DNA of 60,970 nucleotides, from positions 6,164 to 67,133 of the forward strand of contig MEOK01000027.1 of NCBI GenBank assembly GCA_001769195.1. The letters are read 5' to 3'. The stretch comes from Bacteroidetes bacterium GWF2_40_14 (GTDB lineage Bacteria; Bacteroidota; Bacteroidia; Bacteroidales; UBA932). A program made the translations under genes and the position numbers. The notes below the pieces were generated by a model. That model did no database searches. It was given only the letters and a program-made list of their open reading frames with translations, and was not told where the DNA came from. This document shows, piece by piece, positions 52,454 to 60,970 of this stretch; positions within the stretch are counted from its first letter, which is position 1, and every line of letters begins with the position of its first letter.

Positions 52454-53593
52454 ATGAAGAATTTTGAAGTATATAAACTCTGGCCCATTGAGCCTGTAAA
52501 AGCCAAAGGGTGTAAAGTTTGGGACAAGAATGGCACAGAGTATCTCGACCTTTACGGTGGCCATGCAGTTATCTCAATAGGACACGGACATCCGGTTTAT
52601 AATGATATGATAAAAGAACAACTTGAGAAGATATGTTTCTACTCAAACTCGGTTCAAAATTCTCTGCAGGAGGAACTGGCAGAGAGGCTCGGAAGGGTGA
52701 GCGGTTATCCCGACTACTCCCTGTTCCTTTGTAATTCAGGGGCCGAGGCAAACGAAAATGCACTCAAACTTGCATCGTTCAGTAACGGAAAGAAGAGGGT
52801 CATAGCATTCGAAGGAGCATTTCATGGAAGGACCTCCGGTGCGGTTGCAGTAACAGATAACAAGAACATTGTAAGCCCGTTCAACTCAGGACACGAGGTT
52901 ACGTTTGTTCCTCTTAATAACCTGGACGCTGTTGAGAAGGAGCTTGCGAAAGATGATTGCGCAGCAGTAATAATAGAAGGAATTCAGGGAGTTGCGGGTA
53001 TATATATGCCAACTGATAAGTTTCTGCAAGGATTAAGGGAACTGACAATCAAGTACGGTGTTGCTCTTATCCTGGACGAGGTCCAATCCGGTTACTGCCG
53101 TTCTGGAAAATTCTTTGCACACCAACACTCAGGAATAAAGCCCGATATTATTACCACTGCAAAAGGAATGGGGAACGGATTTCCTATTGGCGGGGTACTT
53201 ATATCTCCATCATTCAAACCAAAACAGGGTATGCTCGGGACAACATTTGGAGGAAATCACCTGGCTTGCACAGCTGCAATAGCTGTACTTAAGGTAATTG
53301 AAGAAGAGTCCCTCATCAATAAAGCAGCAGAATTTGGAGAGTACATAATCTCTGAATTGAACAAGATTAAGTCCGGTACAGGTTCAAAAGCAATTGCAGA
53401 TATCAGGGGTATTGGCCTTATGATTGGTATAGAGATGGAAAGCGATTTTATAAAAGTCAGGGATAAACTGTTGTTTGAGGACAAGATTTTTACCGGAGGG
53501 GCAAAATCAAATATTATAAGACTTTTACCTCCTTTGACAATCACCAGGGGAGAGATTGACCATTTTTTAACATGCTTTAAAAAATCAATTTAA
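52454..53593 (+). CDS. argD: N-acylornithine aminotransferase
   Basis: PLP transaminase that turns the N-acyl semialdehyde into N-acylornithine using glutamate. 379 residues, class III aminotransferase: LYGGHAVISIGHGHP, NSGAEANENALKLA, AFHGRTSGAVAVT, LILDEVQSGYCRSGKFFA and the PLP Lys in TAKGMGNGFPIGG. Starts 31 bases after argC. It may also act in lysine synthesis, as ArgD enzymes do. Confidence 0.95.
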   Translation: MKNFEVYKLWPIEPVKAKGCKVWDKNGTEYLDLYGGHAVISIGHGHPVYNDMIKEQLEKICFYSNSVQNSLQEELAERLGRVSGYPDYSLFLCNSGAEANENALKLASFSNGKKRVIAFEGAFHGRTSGAVAVTDNKNIVSPFNSGHEVTFVPLNNLDAVEKELAKDDCAAVIIEGIQGVAGIYMPTDKFLQGLRELTIKYGVALILDEVQSGYCRSGKFFAHQHSGIKPDIITTAKGMGNGFPIGGVLISPSFKPKQGMLGTTFGGNHLACTAAIAVLKVIEEESLINKAAEFGEYIISELNKIKSGTGSKAIADIRGIGLMIGIEMESDFIKVRDKLLFEDKIFTGGAKSNIIRLLPPLTITRGEIDHFLTCFKKSI

Positions 53594-53599
53594 CTACCG

Positions 53600-54553
53600 A
53601 TGAAAAAATTTACGTGTGTACAAGATGCAGGTCCTTTGGACATAGCACTTGCAATGGCCGCGGAGGTAAAGGCAAATCCTTTTGCCGACAGCCATCTGGG
53701 GAAAAACAAGACCCTGCTGATGATATTCTTCGATTCAAGCCTGAGGACAAGACTAAGTACTCAAAAGGCTGCTATGAATCTGGGTATGAATGTTATTGTG
53801 CTGGATATCAATCAGGGTGCATGGAAGCTTGAAACAGAGAAGGGTGTGATTATGGACGGAGACAAATCTGAACATATTCTTGAGGCAATTCCTGTGATGG
53901 CTTCATACTGCAACATTATAGGCGTCCGCTCATTTGCAAGATTCGAGAGCAAGGCAAACGATTACAATGAGGTAATACTTAGTCAGTTTATCAAATATTC
54001 AGGAAAGCCTGTATTTAGCATGGAGGCGGCCACCCGCCATCCGCTTCAGAGCTTTGCCGACCTTATCACTATAGAAGAGTATAAAACTGTTGCAAGACCA
54101 AAGGTTCTCCTTACATGGGCACCCCATCCAAAGGCTCTTCCGCAGGCAGTTCCCAACTCTTTTGCAGAGTGGATGAATGAAACAGATTACGAATTCGTGA
54201 TTACTCATCCAAAAGGGTATGAACTTTCTCCCGATTTTGTAAAGAATGCAAAGGTGGAGTATGATATAGAAGCCGCCTATAAGGGAGCAGATTTCGTATA
54301 TGCAAAGAACTGGTCGGTATTCAGTGATCCCAATTATGGTCAGATATTGAACATCGACAGAAGCTGGATGGTCGATTCCAGGAAGATGCAACTCACCAAC
54401 AATGCCAAATTCATGCACTGTCTTCCGGTGAGAAGGAACATGATTGTGAGCGATGAGGTTATCGATGGTCCTGACTCAATAGTGGTACAAGAGGCTGCAA
54501 ACAGGGTAGTTTCTGCACAGGTTGTGTTGAGAGAGATGTTAAAGACACTTTAA
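53600..54553 (+). CDS. argF': N-succinylornithine carbamoyltransferase (SOTCase)
   Basis: Transfers carbamoyl to N-succinylornithine, giving N-succinylcitrulline; 317 residues. It aligns without gaps in the first ~100 residues to the Bacteroides fragilis SOTCase as recalled (MKKFTCVQD, SLRTRLSTQKAA, VIVLDINQGAWKLET, VIMDGDK). Carbamoyl-phosphate site SLRTR (~47-51) and HCLPVRRN are present. Residue 90 is Ser (GDKSEH) where the B. fragilis enzyme has Pro and N-acetylornithine carbamoyltransferases have Glu. Ser still fits the succinyl type. Gap to argD is six bases. Confidence 0.92.
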   Translation: MKKFTCVQDAGPLDIALAMAAEVKANPFADSHLGKNKTLLMIFFDSSLRTRLSTQKAAMNLGMNVIVLDINQGAWKLETEKGVIMDGDKSEHILEAIPVMASYCNIIGVRSFARFESKANDYNEVILSQFIKYSGKPVFSMEAATRHPLQSFADLITIEEYKTVARPKVLLTWAPHPKALPQAVPNSFAEWMNETDYEFVITHPKGYELSPDFVKNAKVEYDIEAAYKGADFVYAKNWSVFSDPNYGQILNIDRSWMVDSRKMQLTNNAKFMHCLPVRRNMIVSDEVIDGPDSIVVQEAANRVVSAQVVLREMLKTL

Positions 54554-54577
54554 TATAACGTATTTATATAAAAGATT

Positions 54578-55351
54578 ATGAAGGAGTTGACTGTTATAAA
54601 AATTGGTGGGAACATAGTTGACCAGCCTGCGGCACTTGAAGAGTTTCTTAAGGCCTTCAGTAAGTATCCTGCACCAAAAATCCTGATTCATGGTGGAGGG
54701 GTAATGGCAAGTGAGCTTTCAGCTAAAATGGGTATAGAGGTAAAGATGCAAAATGGCAGAAGAGTAACCGATCTGGATACGCTCAAATTGGTCACTATGG
54801 TTTATGCGGGTTGGATAAATAAAAGCATTGTGGCCATATTGCAAAAGCTTGGGTGTAACGCAATAGGACTTTCAGGTGCCGATGGAGATCTTGTACCTGC
54901 AACAAGAAGATCACCTGAGCCGGTTGATTTTGGCTATGTGGGTGATGTGAATCCAGTAGACATCAACTCTTCACTGCTTGAGAGTCTGCTGGGAAGAGGA
55001 ATAACTCCAGTGTTTTGTGCAATTACACACGACAGGAACGGTTCCCTGTTAAATACCAATGCCGACACTATGGCATCAAGTCTGGCAATTGCCCTTTCAA
55101 GTGATTTCTATACAAGGCTCATCTATTGCTTCGAAAAAGAGGGGGTACTTTACGACCAGGAGAATCCGGATTCGGTTGTACCACTAATTACAAGGGCCAA
55201 CTATCAGACAATGAAAGATAACGGAGCAATTACCGGTGGAATGCTACCTAAGCTTGATAACGCATTTGCAGCAATTGAGAGCGGAGTATCTGAGGTTTGC
55301 ATCAAGCATGCATCAAATCTGGGCAACAACAAAGGGACAGTTTTAAGGTAA
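54578..55351 (+). CDS. argB: N-acylglutamate kinase
   Basis: Phosphorylates the gamma carboxyl of N-acylglutamate (probably N-succinylglutamate), 257 residues of the amino-acid-kinase fold. Motifs: VIKIGGNIVDQP, ILIHGGGVMASELSAKMG, GRRVTDLDTLKLVTMVYAG, VGDVNPVDI and ITGGMLPKLDNAFAAI. It lacks the long N-terminal helix that confers arginine feedback on some ArgB proteins, so control may fall on transcription. Confidence 0.94.
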   Translation: MKELTVIKIGGNIVDQPAALEEFLKAFSKYPAPKILIHGGGVMASELSAKMGIEVKMQNGRRVTDLDTLKLVTMVYAGWINKSIVAILQKLGCNAIGLSGADGDLVPATRRSPEPVDFGYVGDVNPVDINSSLLESLLGRGITPVFCAITHDRNGSLLNTNADTMASSLAIALSSDFYTRLIYCFEKEGVLYDQENPDSVVPLITRANYQTMKDNGAITGGMLPKLDNAFAAIESGVSEVCIKHASNLGNNKGTVLR

Positions 55352-55357
55352 AGGTTA

Positions 55358-56422
55358 ATGAAGATAGAAGAGAAATATTTTTCTGATGCAGAGGCACTTC
55401 TTCACAAGTTGGTACGAATTGTATCATATTCGGGAGAGGAGAACATGGCAGCTCAGTTTGTTTTCAATTATCTGTCAGATAAGGGGACAGACTGTGTAAA
55501 AGTAAAAAACAATGTAATTGCATATTCGAGGGATTTCAAACCTTCCAGACCAACCCTTATGCTCAACTCTCATCTGGATACGGTAAAAGCAGGAAGCGGC
55601 TATACTTTTGACCCGCTTAACCCTCCGCTTTCCGATGACAGAATATTGGGTCTGGGCAGCAATGATGCCGGTGGGTCAGTTGTTTCAATGATTGAGACCT
55701 TTCTCTATTTCAACAACCACCCTGTTTCCTTCAACATCCTTCTCGTTCTCTCTGCGGAGGAGGAGAATTCCGGAAAAAACGGAATGGATATTGTGTTGAA
55801 GAAAACTCCTGAAATAGCCTGTGCAATTGTAGGCGAGCCTACAGGTATGCGCGTTGCCGTTGCCGAGAGGGGTCTTCTGGTTGTTGATGCGATAGCCAGA
55901 GGGAAAAGCGGCCATGCGGCCAGAGGAGAAGGAGAGAATGCCATTTATACAGCAATAGAAGACATAAACTGGATAAGAGGTTATAAGTTCCCTCTTATAT
56001 CAGATTTAATGGGAGAGGTAAGGGCCACAGTAACACAGATAGAGGCAGGAGTTCAGCACAATGTTGTTCCTGACGCCTGTAAATTTGTAATAGATATCAG
56101 ACCTACGGACCAATATACAAATCCGCAGATTATGGAGATTTTGAAATCACACATGAAATGTGACCTTAAGGCAAGATCTCTTACAAATAAAAGTTCTTCA
56201 ATACATGCCGGCCATCCTTTAGTCAAAACGGCAGATCTTCTGGAGATAGAGAAATATGTCTCTCCAACAACATCGGACTGGATGCGTCTGTCATTACCGG
56301 CAATAAAAATGGGCCCGGGCGAATCTTCAAGGTCACACAGGTCAGATGAGTATATTTTCAAAAGTGAGGTCAGACAAGGGGTAGAGGGATACATAAATTT
56401 TGTCAAAAAACTTGAGTTATAG
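55358..56422 (+). CDS. argE: N-acyl-citrulline/ornithine deacylase (ArgE-type M20)
   Basis: Zinc hydrolase of 354 residues that removes the acyl group; after a SOTCase the substrate is probably N-succinylcitrulline. M20 metal motifs are MLNSHLDTVKAG (His, Asp), GLGSNDAGGSV, LSAEEENSGKNGMD (catalytic Glu-Glu) and IVGEPTGMRVAVAERG; the dimerization domain follows from ~170. It starts seven bases after argB. Its acyl specificity should match succinyl rather than acetyl. Confidence 0.9.
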   Translation: MKIEEKYFSDAEALLHKLVRIVSYSGEENMAAQFVFNYLSDKGTDCVKVKNNVIAYSRDFKPSRPTLMLNSHLDTVKAGSGYTFDPLNPPLSDDRILGLGSNDAGGSVVSMIETFLYFNNHPVSFNILLVLSAEEENSGKNGMDIVLKKTPEIACAIVGEPTGMRVAVAERGLLVVDAIARGKSGHAARGEGENAIYTAIEDINWIRGYKFPLISDLMGEVRATVTQIEAGVQHNVVPDACKFVIDIRPTDQYTNPQIMEILKSHMKCDLKARSLTNKSSSIHAGHPLVKTADLLEIEKYVSPTTSDWMRLSLPAIKMGPGESSRSHRSDEYIFKSEVRQGVEGYINFVKKLEL

Positions 56423-56425
56423 ATT

Positions 56426-57721
56426 ATGAGCAAATTATGGGAAAAGGGAGTAGAAGCAAATAAGCTGGTAGATGATTTTACCGTGGGCCGCGACAGGGAG
56501 CTGGACATAAGAATGGCAAAGTACGACATTCTTGGTTCGGTGGCCCATATAACCATGCTGGAGAGCATAGGACTTATAACATCGGAAGAGTTTACTTTAC
56601 TAAAAAACGAACTGTCAGTTTTGCTGAAAGAGGCAGAGAAGGGCAATTTTTCAATAGATGATGACGTTGAGGATATTCATTCTCAGGTAGAACTATGCCT
56701 CACTAAGGTTCTCGGAGAGACAGGCAAGAGGATTCACTCGGGCAGGTCGAGAAATGACCAGGTGCTTGTAGATATAAAGCTCTTTTTGCGCGATGAGATA
56801 CTGGTTTTCAAGGAGGAGATTATCTCTCTATTCGATCTTCTGCAGAATCTAAGCGAGGAGTACAAAGATGTCCTTATGCCTGGATATACTCACGGACAGA
56901 TAGCCATGCCCTCATCATTCGGATTATGGTTCGGAGCGTATGCAGAGACCCTGATTGATGATATATATTCACTGACAGCAGCATGGAACGTAGTAAATCA
57001 AAACCCTTTAGGTTCGGCAGCCGGTTATGGTAGCTCTTTTCCTCTCGACAGAGATATGACCACCACTCTTCTGGAATTTAAAAGCATGAACTACAATTCT
57101 ATCTCTGCGCAGTTAAGCAGAGGCAAGTCCGAAAAGGTTGTCGCTAATGCACTCTCTTCGCTGGCATCTACACTCAACAAGCTAGCATCCGACTGTACGA
57201 TGTACATGTGCGGCAACTTTGGATTCATCTCTTTCCCGGATGAGCTTACAACTGGTTCCAGCATAATGCCTCATAAGAAAAACCCAGATGTGTGGGAGTT
57301 GATAAGGGCAAATTGTAACCGTATCCAGAACACTCCAAATGAGATATCACTGCTCTGCACCAACCTCCCTCACGGGTATCACAGGGATTTTCAGCTGCTA
57401 AAGGACATTCTTTTCCCAACAATTGAGAGGATGCACAACTCAGTTCATATGACTATGCTAATGTTATCCAATATCAGAATCAACAAAAACATACTGGATG
57501 ATTCAAAATATGACTATCTTTTTACAGTAGAAGAGGTTAACAAGCTTGTTCTGGACGGGGTCCCTTTCCGTGATGCATACAAGAGGGTAGGGAAAGAGGT
57601 GATGGAGGGTAGGTTCATTGCAAAAAAAGAGGTTGCCCACACTCACAAGGGGAGTATAGGCTACCTGTGTACTTCTGAAATCAAGGCCAAAATGGATTCG
57701 GCCCTTAATCAGTTAAAATAG
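56426..57721 (+). CDS. argH: Argininosuccinate lyase
   Basis: Last step of arginine synthesis: cleaves argininosuccinate to arginine and fumarate. 431 residues of the fumarase/aspartase superfamily with signature GSSIMPHKKNPD, SGRSRNDQVLVDIKLFLRD and the TPGYTHGQIAMPSS-like MPGYTHGQIAMPSS. It is last in the arg operon; its stop is two bases from the converging YeiH stop, with no room for a separate terminator between them. Confidence 0.95.
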   Translation: MSKLWEKGVEANKLVDDFTVGRDRELDIRMAKYDILGSVAHITMLESIGLITSEEFTLLKNELSVLLKEAEKGNFSIDDDVEDIHSQVELCLTKVLGETGKRIHSGRSRNDQVLVDIKLFLRDEILVFKEEIISLFDLLQNLSEEYKDVLMPGYTHGQIAMPSSFGLWFGAYAETLIDDIYSLTAAWNVVNQNPLGSAAGYGSSFPLDRDMTTTLLEFKSMNYNSISAQLSRGKSEKVVANALSSLASTLNKLASDCTMYMCGNFGFISFPDELTTGSSIMPHKKNPDVWELIRANCNRIQNTPNEISLLCTNLPHGYHRDFQLLKDILFPTIERMHNSVHMTMLMLSNIRINKNILDDSKYDYLFTVEEVNKLVLDGVPFRDAYKRVGKEVMEGRFIAKKEVAHTHKGSIGYLCTSEIKAKMDSALNQLK

Positions 57722-57723
57722 TA

Positions 57724-58923
57724 TCAGTTGAAGTAGGCGTAATTTCCAAAAAGAAGGAAAGCAGCCAGCAATGTTATAAGAATATTGAAGGTCTGGGCAA
57801 TAAGAAATGTATATATGTAGTTCTTGTTGTCCTTATTAAAAATTTTCTTGAAATCGGTTTCCAGACCAATCGAGACAAAAGCAATTGAAAACAGCGTTTC
57901 GCGAAGCCCCTTTGCAACCTTGCCGAGATCCTTTGCATAATTCGGTTCAAACATGAAACTGAAAACGAGTGATGCCAGTATGAATCCAAGAACAAACTTA
58001 GGGAACCTCTCCCACAAGACACTTGCAGATGGCTTGATATCCTTGTTTGTTCCTCTGTATGACCAGTAAATTGAAATTGCAAATGCAGCAACACCAAGCA
58101 GTACATTTTGCGAAGACTTGATTATAACGCTGTATTTCTCTGCAACATCTCCCAAAAACTTGCCCGATGCCACAACCGCCCCTGTTGTGTCAATTGTGCC
58201 ACCAAGCCATGCTCCGGCAACCTCCGGACTAAGGCCCAGCAATTTTGCCAGAAATGGCATCAGATACATCATTGGAACAGCAACAACAAGTACTATCGAT
58301 ATAACAAAAGACAACTTCTTGCTATCCCCCTTTATTGCGCCGCATGTAGCAATTGCAGCAGATACCCCGCAAATCGAAACCGCACTCGACAACATGACGG
58401 CCATCTCCTTATCTACACCAAATTTTTTTGCCACCCAATACGAGAAATACCATACAGAAATTACAACAATAACGGCCTGAACCATTCCGAGGGCGCCTGC
58501 CTTCATAATTTCGCCGAATAGTATTGATGTACCAAGGAGAACGAGACCTGCTTTAATATAGTACTCGCTTCTTACCGCAGGCTCCAGCCATTTAGGAAGG
58601 CCAACGGTGTTTCTGATAAGCAGACCAATTGCCACCGAAAAGAAGACCGCTTCAAATCCGGTTGTCTTAATAAATGATATTCCGCTTAAATATTGGGCTA
58701 AAAGAGAGATCAAGAACAGAAGTGTGTATGAAATAGCAAATCCTTTAAGACTGCTTCCCAATATCCTGAGACCTATTGCTCCCAGTATTCCTACAGAAGC
58801 AAAGATCACATATATGTTCGACATGAATTTTGGGAAAATGATTACGCCAATAACCAGTATCGCACCTAATATGGTTGCTATCCAGTCCTCGTTCTTAAAC
58901 TGTGCAAGAAATTTTGTGTTCAT
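57724..58923 (-). CDS. YeiH/UPF0324 family membrane protein
   Basis: Integral membrane protein of 399 residues with about 10-11 helices. YeiH marks are AVFFSVAIGLLIRNTVGLP, GLVLLGTSILFGEIMKAG, SAVSICGVSAAIATCGAIKG and AWLGGTIDTTGAVVASGKFLG. Members are putative sulfate exporters, by prediction only. Transcribed leftward from a predicted promoter at 58938-58966. Confidence 0.92.
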   Translation of the reverse strand: MNTKFLAQFKNEDWIATILGAILVIGVIIFPKFMSNIYVIFASVGILGAIGLRILGSSLKGFAISYTLLFLISLLAQYLSGISFIKTTGFEAVFFSVAIGLLIRNTVGLPKWLEPAVRSEYYIKAGLVLLGTSILFGEIMKAGALGMVQAVIVVISVWYFSYWVAKKFGVDKEMAVMLSSAVSICGVSAAIATCGAIKGDSKKLSFVISIVLVVAVPMMYLMPFLAKLLGLSPEVAGAWLGGTIDTTGAVVASGKFLGDVAEKYSVIIKSSQNVLLGVAAFAISIYWSYRGTNKDIKPSASVLWERFPKFVLGFILASLVFSFMFEPNYAKDLGKVAKGLRETLFSIAFVSIGLETDFKKIFNKDNKNYIYTFLIAQTFNILITLLAAFLLFGNYAYFN

Positions 58924-58937
58924 AAGAGAAGTTATTC

Positions 58938-58966
58938 GTGATTAAAGTTAATTAATCACAAATATA
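58938..58966 (-). promoter_or_regulatory. -7 element and palindrome before yeiH
   Basis: TATATTTG on the minus strand (58959-58966) abuts a palindrome GTGATTAA (58938-58945) / TTAATCAC (58952-58959) with a six-base spacer. The palindrome would sit at or just after the transcription start, a usual place for a repressor site. Confidence 0.5.
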
Positions 58967-59004
58967 AATCTAAAATCGAAATAGTAAAATGTTTTACTAC
59001 TTTT

Positions 59005-60681
59005 CTATAACGTTAGCCTGCTACCAGATTCCGCCTTGACTGCTTTTTTCCATCTCTCGGAATATCCCGGAAATTCAGGAGCCGGCGGAATGTCCGGAGA
59101 GAACCCGTTATTTACAAAAGAACCGTCCTGATTTTGTTTTTTTGTATTGCCGTCAATGAACTTTACAAGCAGATAACGATCAAGATTTTTCCACATTTCA
59201 AACAGGTCGTTTGCTTTGACTACAGAAAAATTTGTTAGGAAATCTCCAACAGATCCAGAGTTACCGGAATTTCTTGTCAGCATCTCTTTTGCCCTCTTGT
59301 CTGTTTCGGCCACCTCTGCAAACATTGTATTCTCATGTTTGTCTATTATCGACCGGACCTCTGCCCCGATATGGTTGTATCTGAGATACGCAAACTGTGC
59401 TATCCTGTTTGCCATCCAGAACATAGATGTCTCGGAATATTTTATCATTGAGCCATTACCCAATGCATAATGGCTTGATATGCTCTTAGAGGAGGTGTAT
59501 ACAGGTGTAAGTGGTGAAGTTCCTGCATCATCGACACCGAACCAGAAGATTCCTCCAATCGCCTTAGGCATCCATGAACGACACTCTCCAACAAACCAGA
59601 AACCAGTCTGCTGAGTTGCAATGGCTCTTTCGTTTATATATTTCTTTCCATCCACTTCGTATGACATAGGGCGCCATCTGTATGGCAGCACGTTACCACC
59701 GGCACCTATATCCTGGGTCATATCCATAGGAGTTCCTTCATAATGGTCCCTCATCATATCAGCTACATCCTTCACAGAAAGTTTTGTCTTAACCTTAAAA
59801 TAAAGAGGCATTCTGTTACTCATATTTTTACCCATTGCGTAATCAAGATATTTACTCATATCTTCCAGCGCAAAGCGGTTAAAAAAGCTCCACACCCGCG
59901 CATCGCATCCCCTTACTGTCTCTCCTCCGGCAGGACCGTATGTTTCGGCAAAGCTGAAATCTTTGTCCTCTCCTTTGAACAGCCCCTGCTCTCGTGCCTG
60001 AGATATAAGGTCTGGTGCATAGAGACAATTTTCAGGGTCATTTAGCGGAAAGGTGGTAATTCTTGCCTGATTTGCGTGTCCCGATACAGTTCCGTCGGGA
60101 AGCCTTACGGCCACCCATAAAGCTCCTTTGTTTCTGTTGATTCCCTCAACTTTTCTTGGAACCTTGCCAATAATCTCAACGAACCACACCTCGTTGGGGT
60201 CAGCAATTGAGATAGATTCACCACTTGATGCGTAACCATATTCGGCAACCAGGTCTGTAATAACTTTTATCGCCTCCCTTGCAGTCTTTGCTCTCTGTAA
60301 AGCTATGTACATAAGCGAACCATAGTCAAGTATAGCATCTGGGTCAAGTTGCGATTCAAGTCCTCCCCAGGTGGTTTCGCCTATTACAACCTGATACTCA
60401 TTCATATTGCCAATGACATTGTATGTCTGTTCTGCCTGCGGTATCTCTCCCAGGTACCGTCCTTTGCCCCATTCGTAGATCTTCATCATGGTCCCTTTCG
60501 GATACTTTTGTGCGGGATAGTGAACAAGTACCCCGTAGCGTGTATGAGAATCGGCGGAATAACTTACCATGCACGACCCATTTTGGGACGCACCCTTGGT
60601 TATCAATAAATTTGTACATGCTTCCCCTTTCTGAATATTAAGGGAAAAAATCAGCAGACAGGATAAAATAAGTCTCTTCAT
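59005..60681 (-). CDS. C69-family dipeptidase
   Basis: Exported peptidase of 558 residues of the C69 (PepD/dipeptidase A) N-terminal-nucleophile family. The leader ends at GEA and the next residue, Cys22 of CTNLLITKGASQNGS, is the catalytic nucleophile exposed by cleavage. Also YSADSHTRYGVLVHYPAQ, VIGETTWGG, WFVEIIGKVP and ASSGESISIADPNEVW mark the family. It degrades dipeptides in the periplasm and complements the OPT and peptidase T genes. Divergent from the rRNA-type promoter at the window edge. Confidence 0.92.
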   Translation of the reverse strand: MKRLILSCLLIFSLNIQKGEACTNLLITKGASQNGSCMVSYSADSHTRYGVLVHYPAQKYPKGTMMKIYEWGKGRYLGEIPQAEQTYNVIGNMNEYQVVIGETTWGGLESQLDPDAILDYGSLMYIALQRAKTAREAIKVITDLVAEYGYASSGESISIADPNEVWFVEIIGKVPRKVEGINRNKGALWVAVRLPDGTVSGHANQARITTFPLNDPENCLYAPDLISQAREQGLFKGEDKDFSFAETYGPAGGETVRGCDARVWSFFNRFALEDMSKYLDYAMGKNMSNRMPLYFKVKTKLSVKDVADMMRDHYEGTPMDMTQDIGAGGNVLPYRWRPMSYEVDGKKYINERAIATQQTGFWFVGECRSWMPKAIGGIFWFGVDDAGTSPLTPVYTSSKSISSHYALGNGSMIKYSETSMFWMANRIAQFAYLRYNHIGAEVRSIIDKHENTMFAEVAETDKRAKEMLTRNSGNSGSVGDFLTNFSVVKANDLFEMWKNLDRYLLVKFIDGNTKKQNQDGSFVNNGFSPDIPPAPEFPGYSERWKKAVKAESGSRLTL

Positions 60682-60756
60682 ATTTTGTCAATTTTTTTAG
60701 CCAAGATAGTGAATTTGTCATTACTGAGTAATTAGTTTTAAAATATCCCAAAAAAA

Positions 60757-60787
60757 TTTGGAGATTAAAAAAAAGTCCATACCTTTG
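60757..60787 (+). promoter_or_regulatory. Strong Bacteroidota promoter, probably of an rRNA operon
   Basis: -33 TTTG (60757-60760), spacer of exactly 19 bases (60761-60779), -7 TACCTTTG (60780-60787). This is the best promoter match in the window. It faces out of the right end. Confidence 0.8.
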
Positions 60788-60970
60788 CAGCCCGTTTGAG
60801 AAAAAAACGGACAGTTCTTTGAAGTTTTGAGAGAGATAAAGAGGTAAAGAATATGAGGTAGATATAATGGTTTATAATTTATTATAAGCGTAACAATCAT
60901 CTCGAGCGAAAAAAAATAGATTGGGTCTGTTAATTGAAAGATTAAGGGACTACAATTTCAATACGTTTTA
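60788..60970 (+). ncRNA. Probable leader of an rRNA operon, cut by the window edge
   Basis: After the promoter comes a stem (CCGTTT/AAACGG at 60792-60810), then AGTTCTTTGAA (60813-60823), which resembles the boxA-like antitermination signal found between promoter and 16S rRNA in Bacteroidota, followed by an AT-rich untranslated stretch. No ORF of note is present. The 16S gene itself would begin beyond 60970 and is not visible, so the call rests on leader architecture. Confidence 0.6.

Noticed and set aside
53600-54553. Ordinary ornithine carbamoyltransferase
   Set aside because: The N-terminus and active-site loop match N-succinylornithine carbamoyltransferase and not the ornithine enzyme.
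1-60970. tRNA genes
   Set aside because: No cloverleaf with a T-arm GTTCGA and CCA-adjacent acceptor was recognised by eye; a tRNA scan would be needed to exclude them.

Overview
The window is from a member of the Bacteroidota, most likely Bacteroidales. It has two SusC/SusD outer-membrane uptake pairs and an ECF sigma/FecR regulatory pair. It also has many lipoproteins with a Cys lipobox, promoters of the Bacteroidota type (-33 TTTG, about 19 bp, -7 TAnnTTTG), and an arginine operon of the N-succinyl-intermediate type known from Bacteroides. No mobile-element transposase, tRNA or CRISPR array was seen. The left edge cuts a GH29 fucosidase. The right edge stops inside what looks like the leader of an rRNA operon.

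Layout. 1-4.9 kb: the fucosidase end, a Bro-N family protein, a thioredoxin-like lipoprotein, and a broken DinD/RhuM-type gene (two antirepressor-like genes around one lipoprotein). 4.9-7.7 kb: proA-proB-proC on the minus strand (proline from glutamate), with a short leader ORF upstream. 7.9-17.2 kb: a minus-strand regulated uptake locus in the order ECF sigma, FecR, STN-containing SusC, SusD, and a large protein with two thioredoxin domains. 17.2-19.4 kb: an AbiEii/AbiEi-type toxin-antitoxin pair between two diverged copies of a 106-bp palindromic element. 19.4-21.3 kb: a secreted ankyrin-repeat protein.

21.3-40.9 kb: a polysaccharide utilization locus. A ROK regulator and a sodium:solute symporter are read to the left. 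Ten genes are read to the right: two GHL10-like glycoside hydrolases, SusC, SusD, a DUF5018 lipoprotein, two SGNH esterases, a DUF4434 protein, an AGE-family sugar epimerase, and a calcineurin phosphoesterase fused to an FAD oxidoreductase. A large inverted repeat in the divergent promoter region is the likely ROK operator. The target glycan is not known from sequence. The gene set suggests an O-acetylated glycan whose monosaccharide product is epimerized in the cytoplasm.

41-44.2 kb: two 6-bladed beta-propeller lipoproteins around a tiny membrane protein and a small ABC ATPase. 44.5-49.4 kb: housekeeping genes on the minus strand (MalY/PatB-type aminotransferase, YbjQ, peptidase T, OPT transporter). 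49.4-57.7 kb: a complete arginine operon, from a GNAT N-acylglutamate synthase through argG, argC, argD, argF', argB, argE and argH. It is preceded by a 21-codon ORF rich in Arg codons that overlaps a hairpin and a T-run, a candidate transcription attenuator. 57.7-60.7 kb: a YeiH-family transporter and a C69 dipeptidase. 60.7-60.97 kb: a strong promoter and a boxA-like leader pointing out of the window.

The observations most worth following are the arginine leader, Ser at the specificity position of ArgF', the phosphoesterase-oxidoreductase fusion inside the PUL, the palindrome-flanked AbiE cassette, and the DinD-RhuM chimera with an internal deletion.
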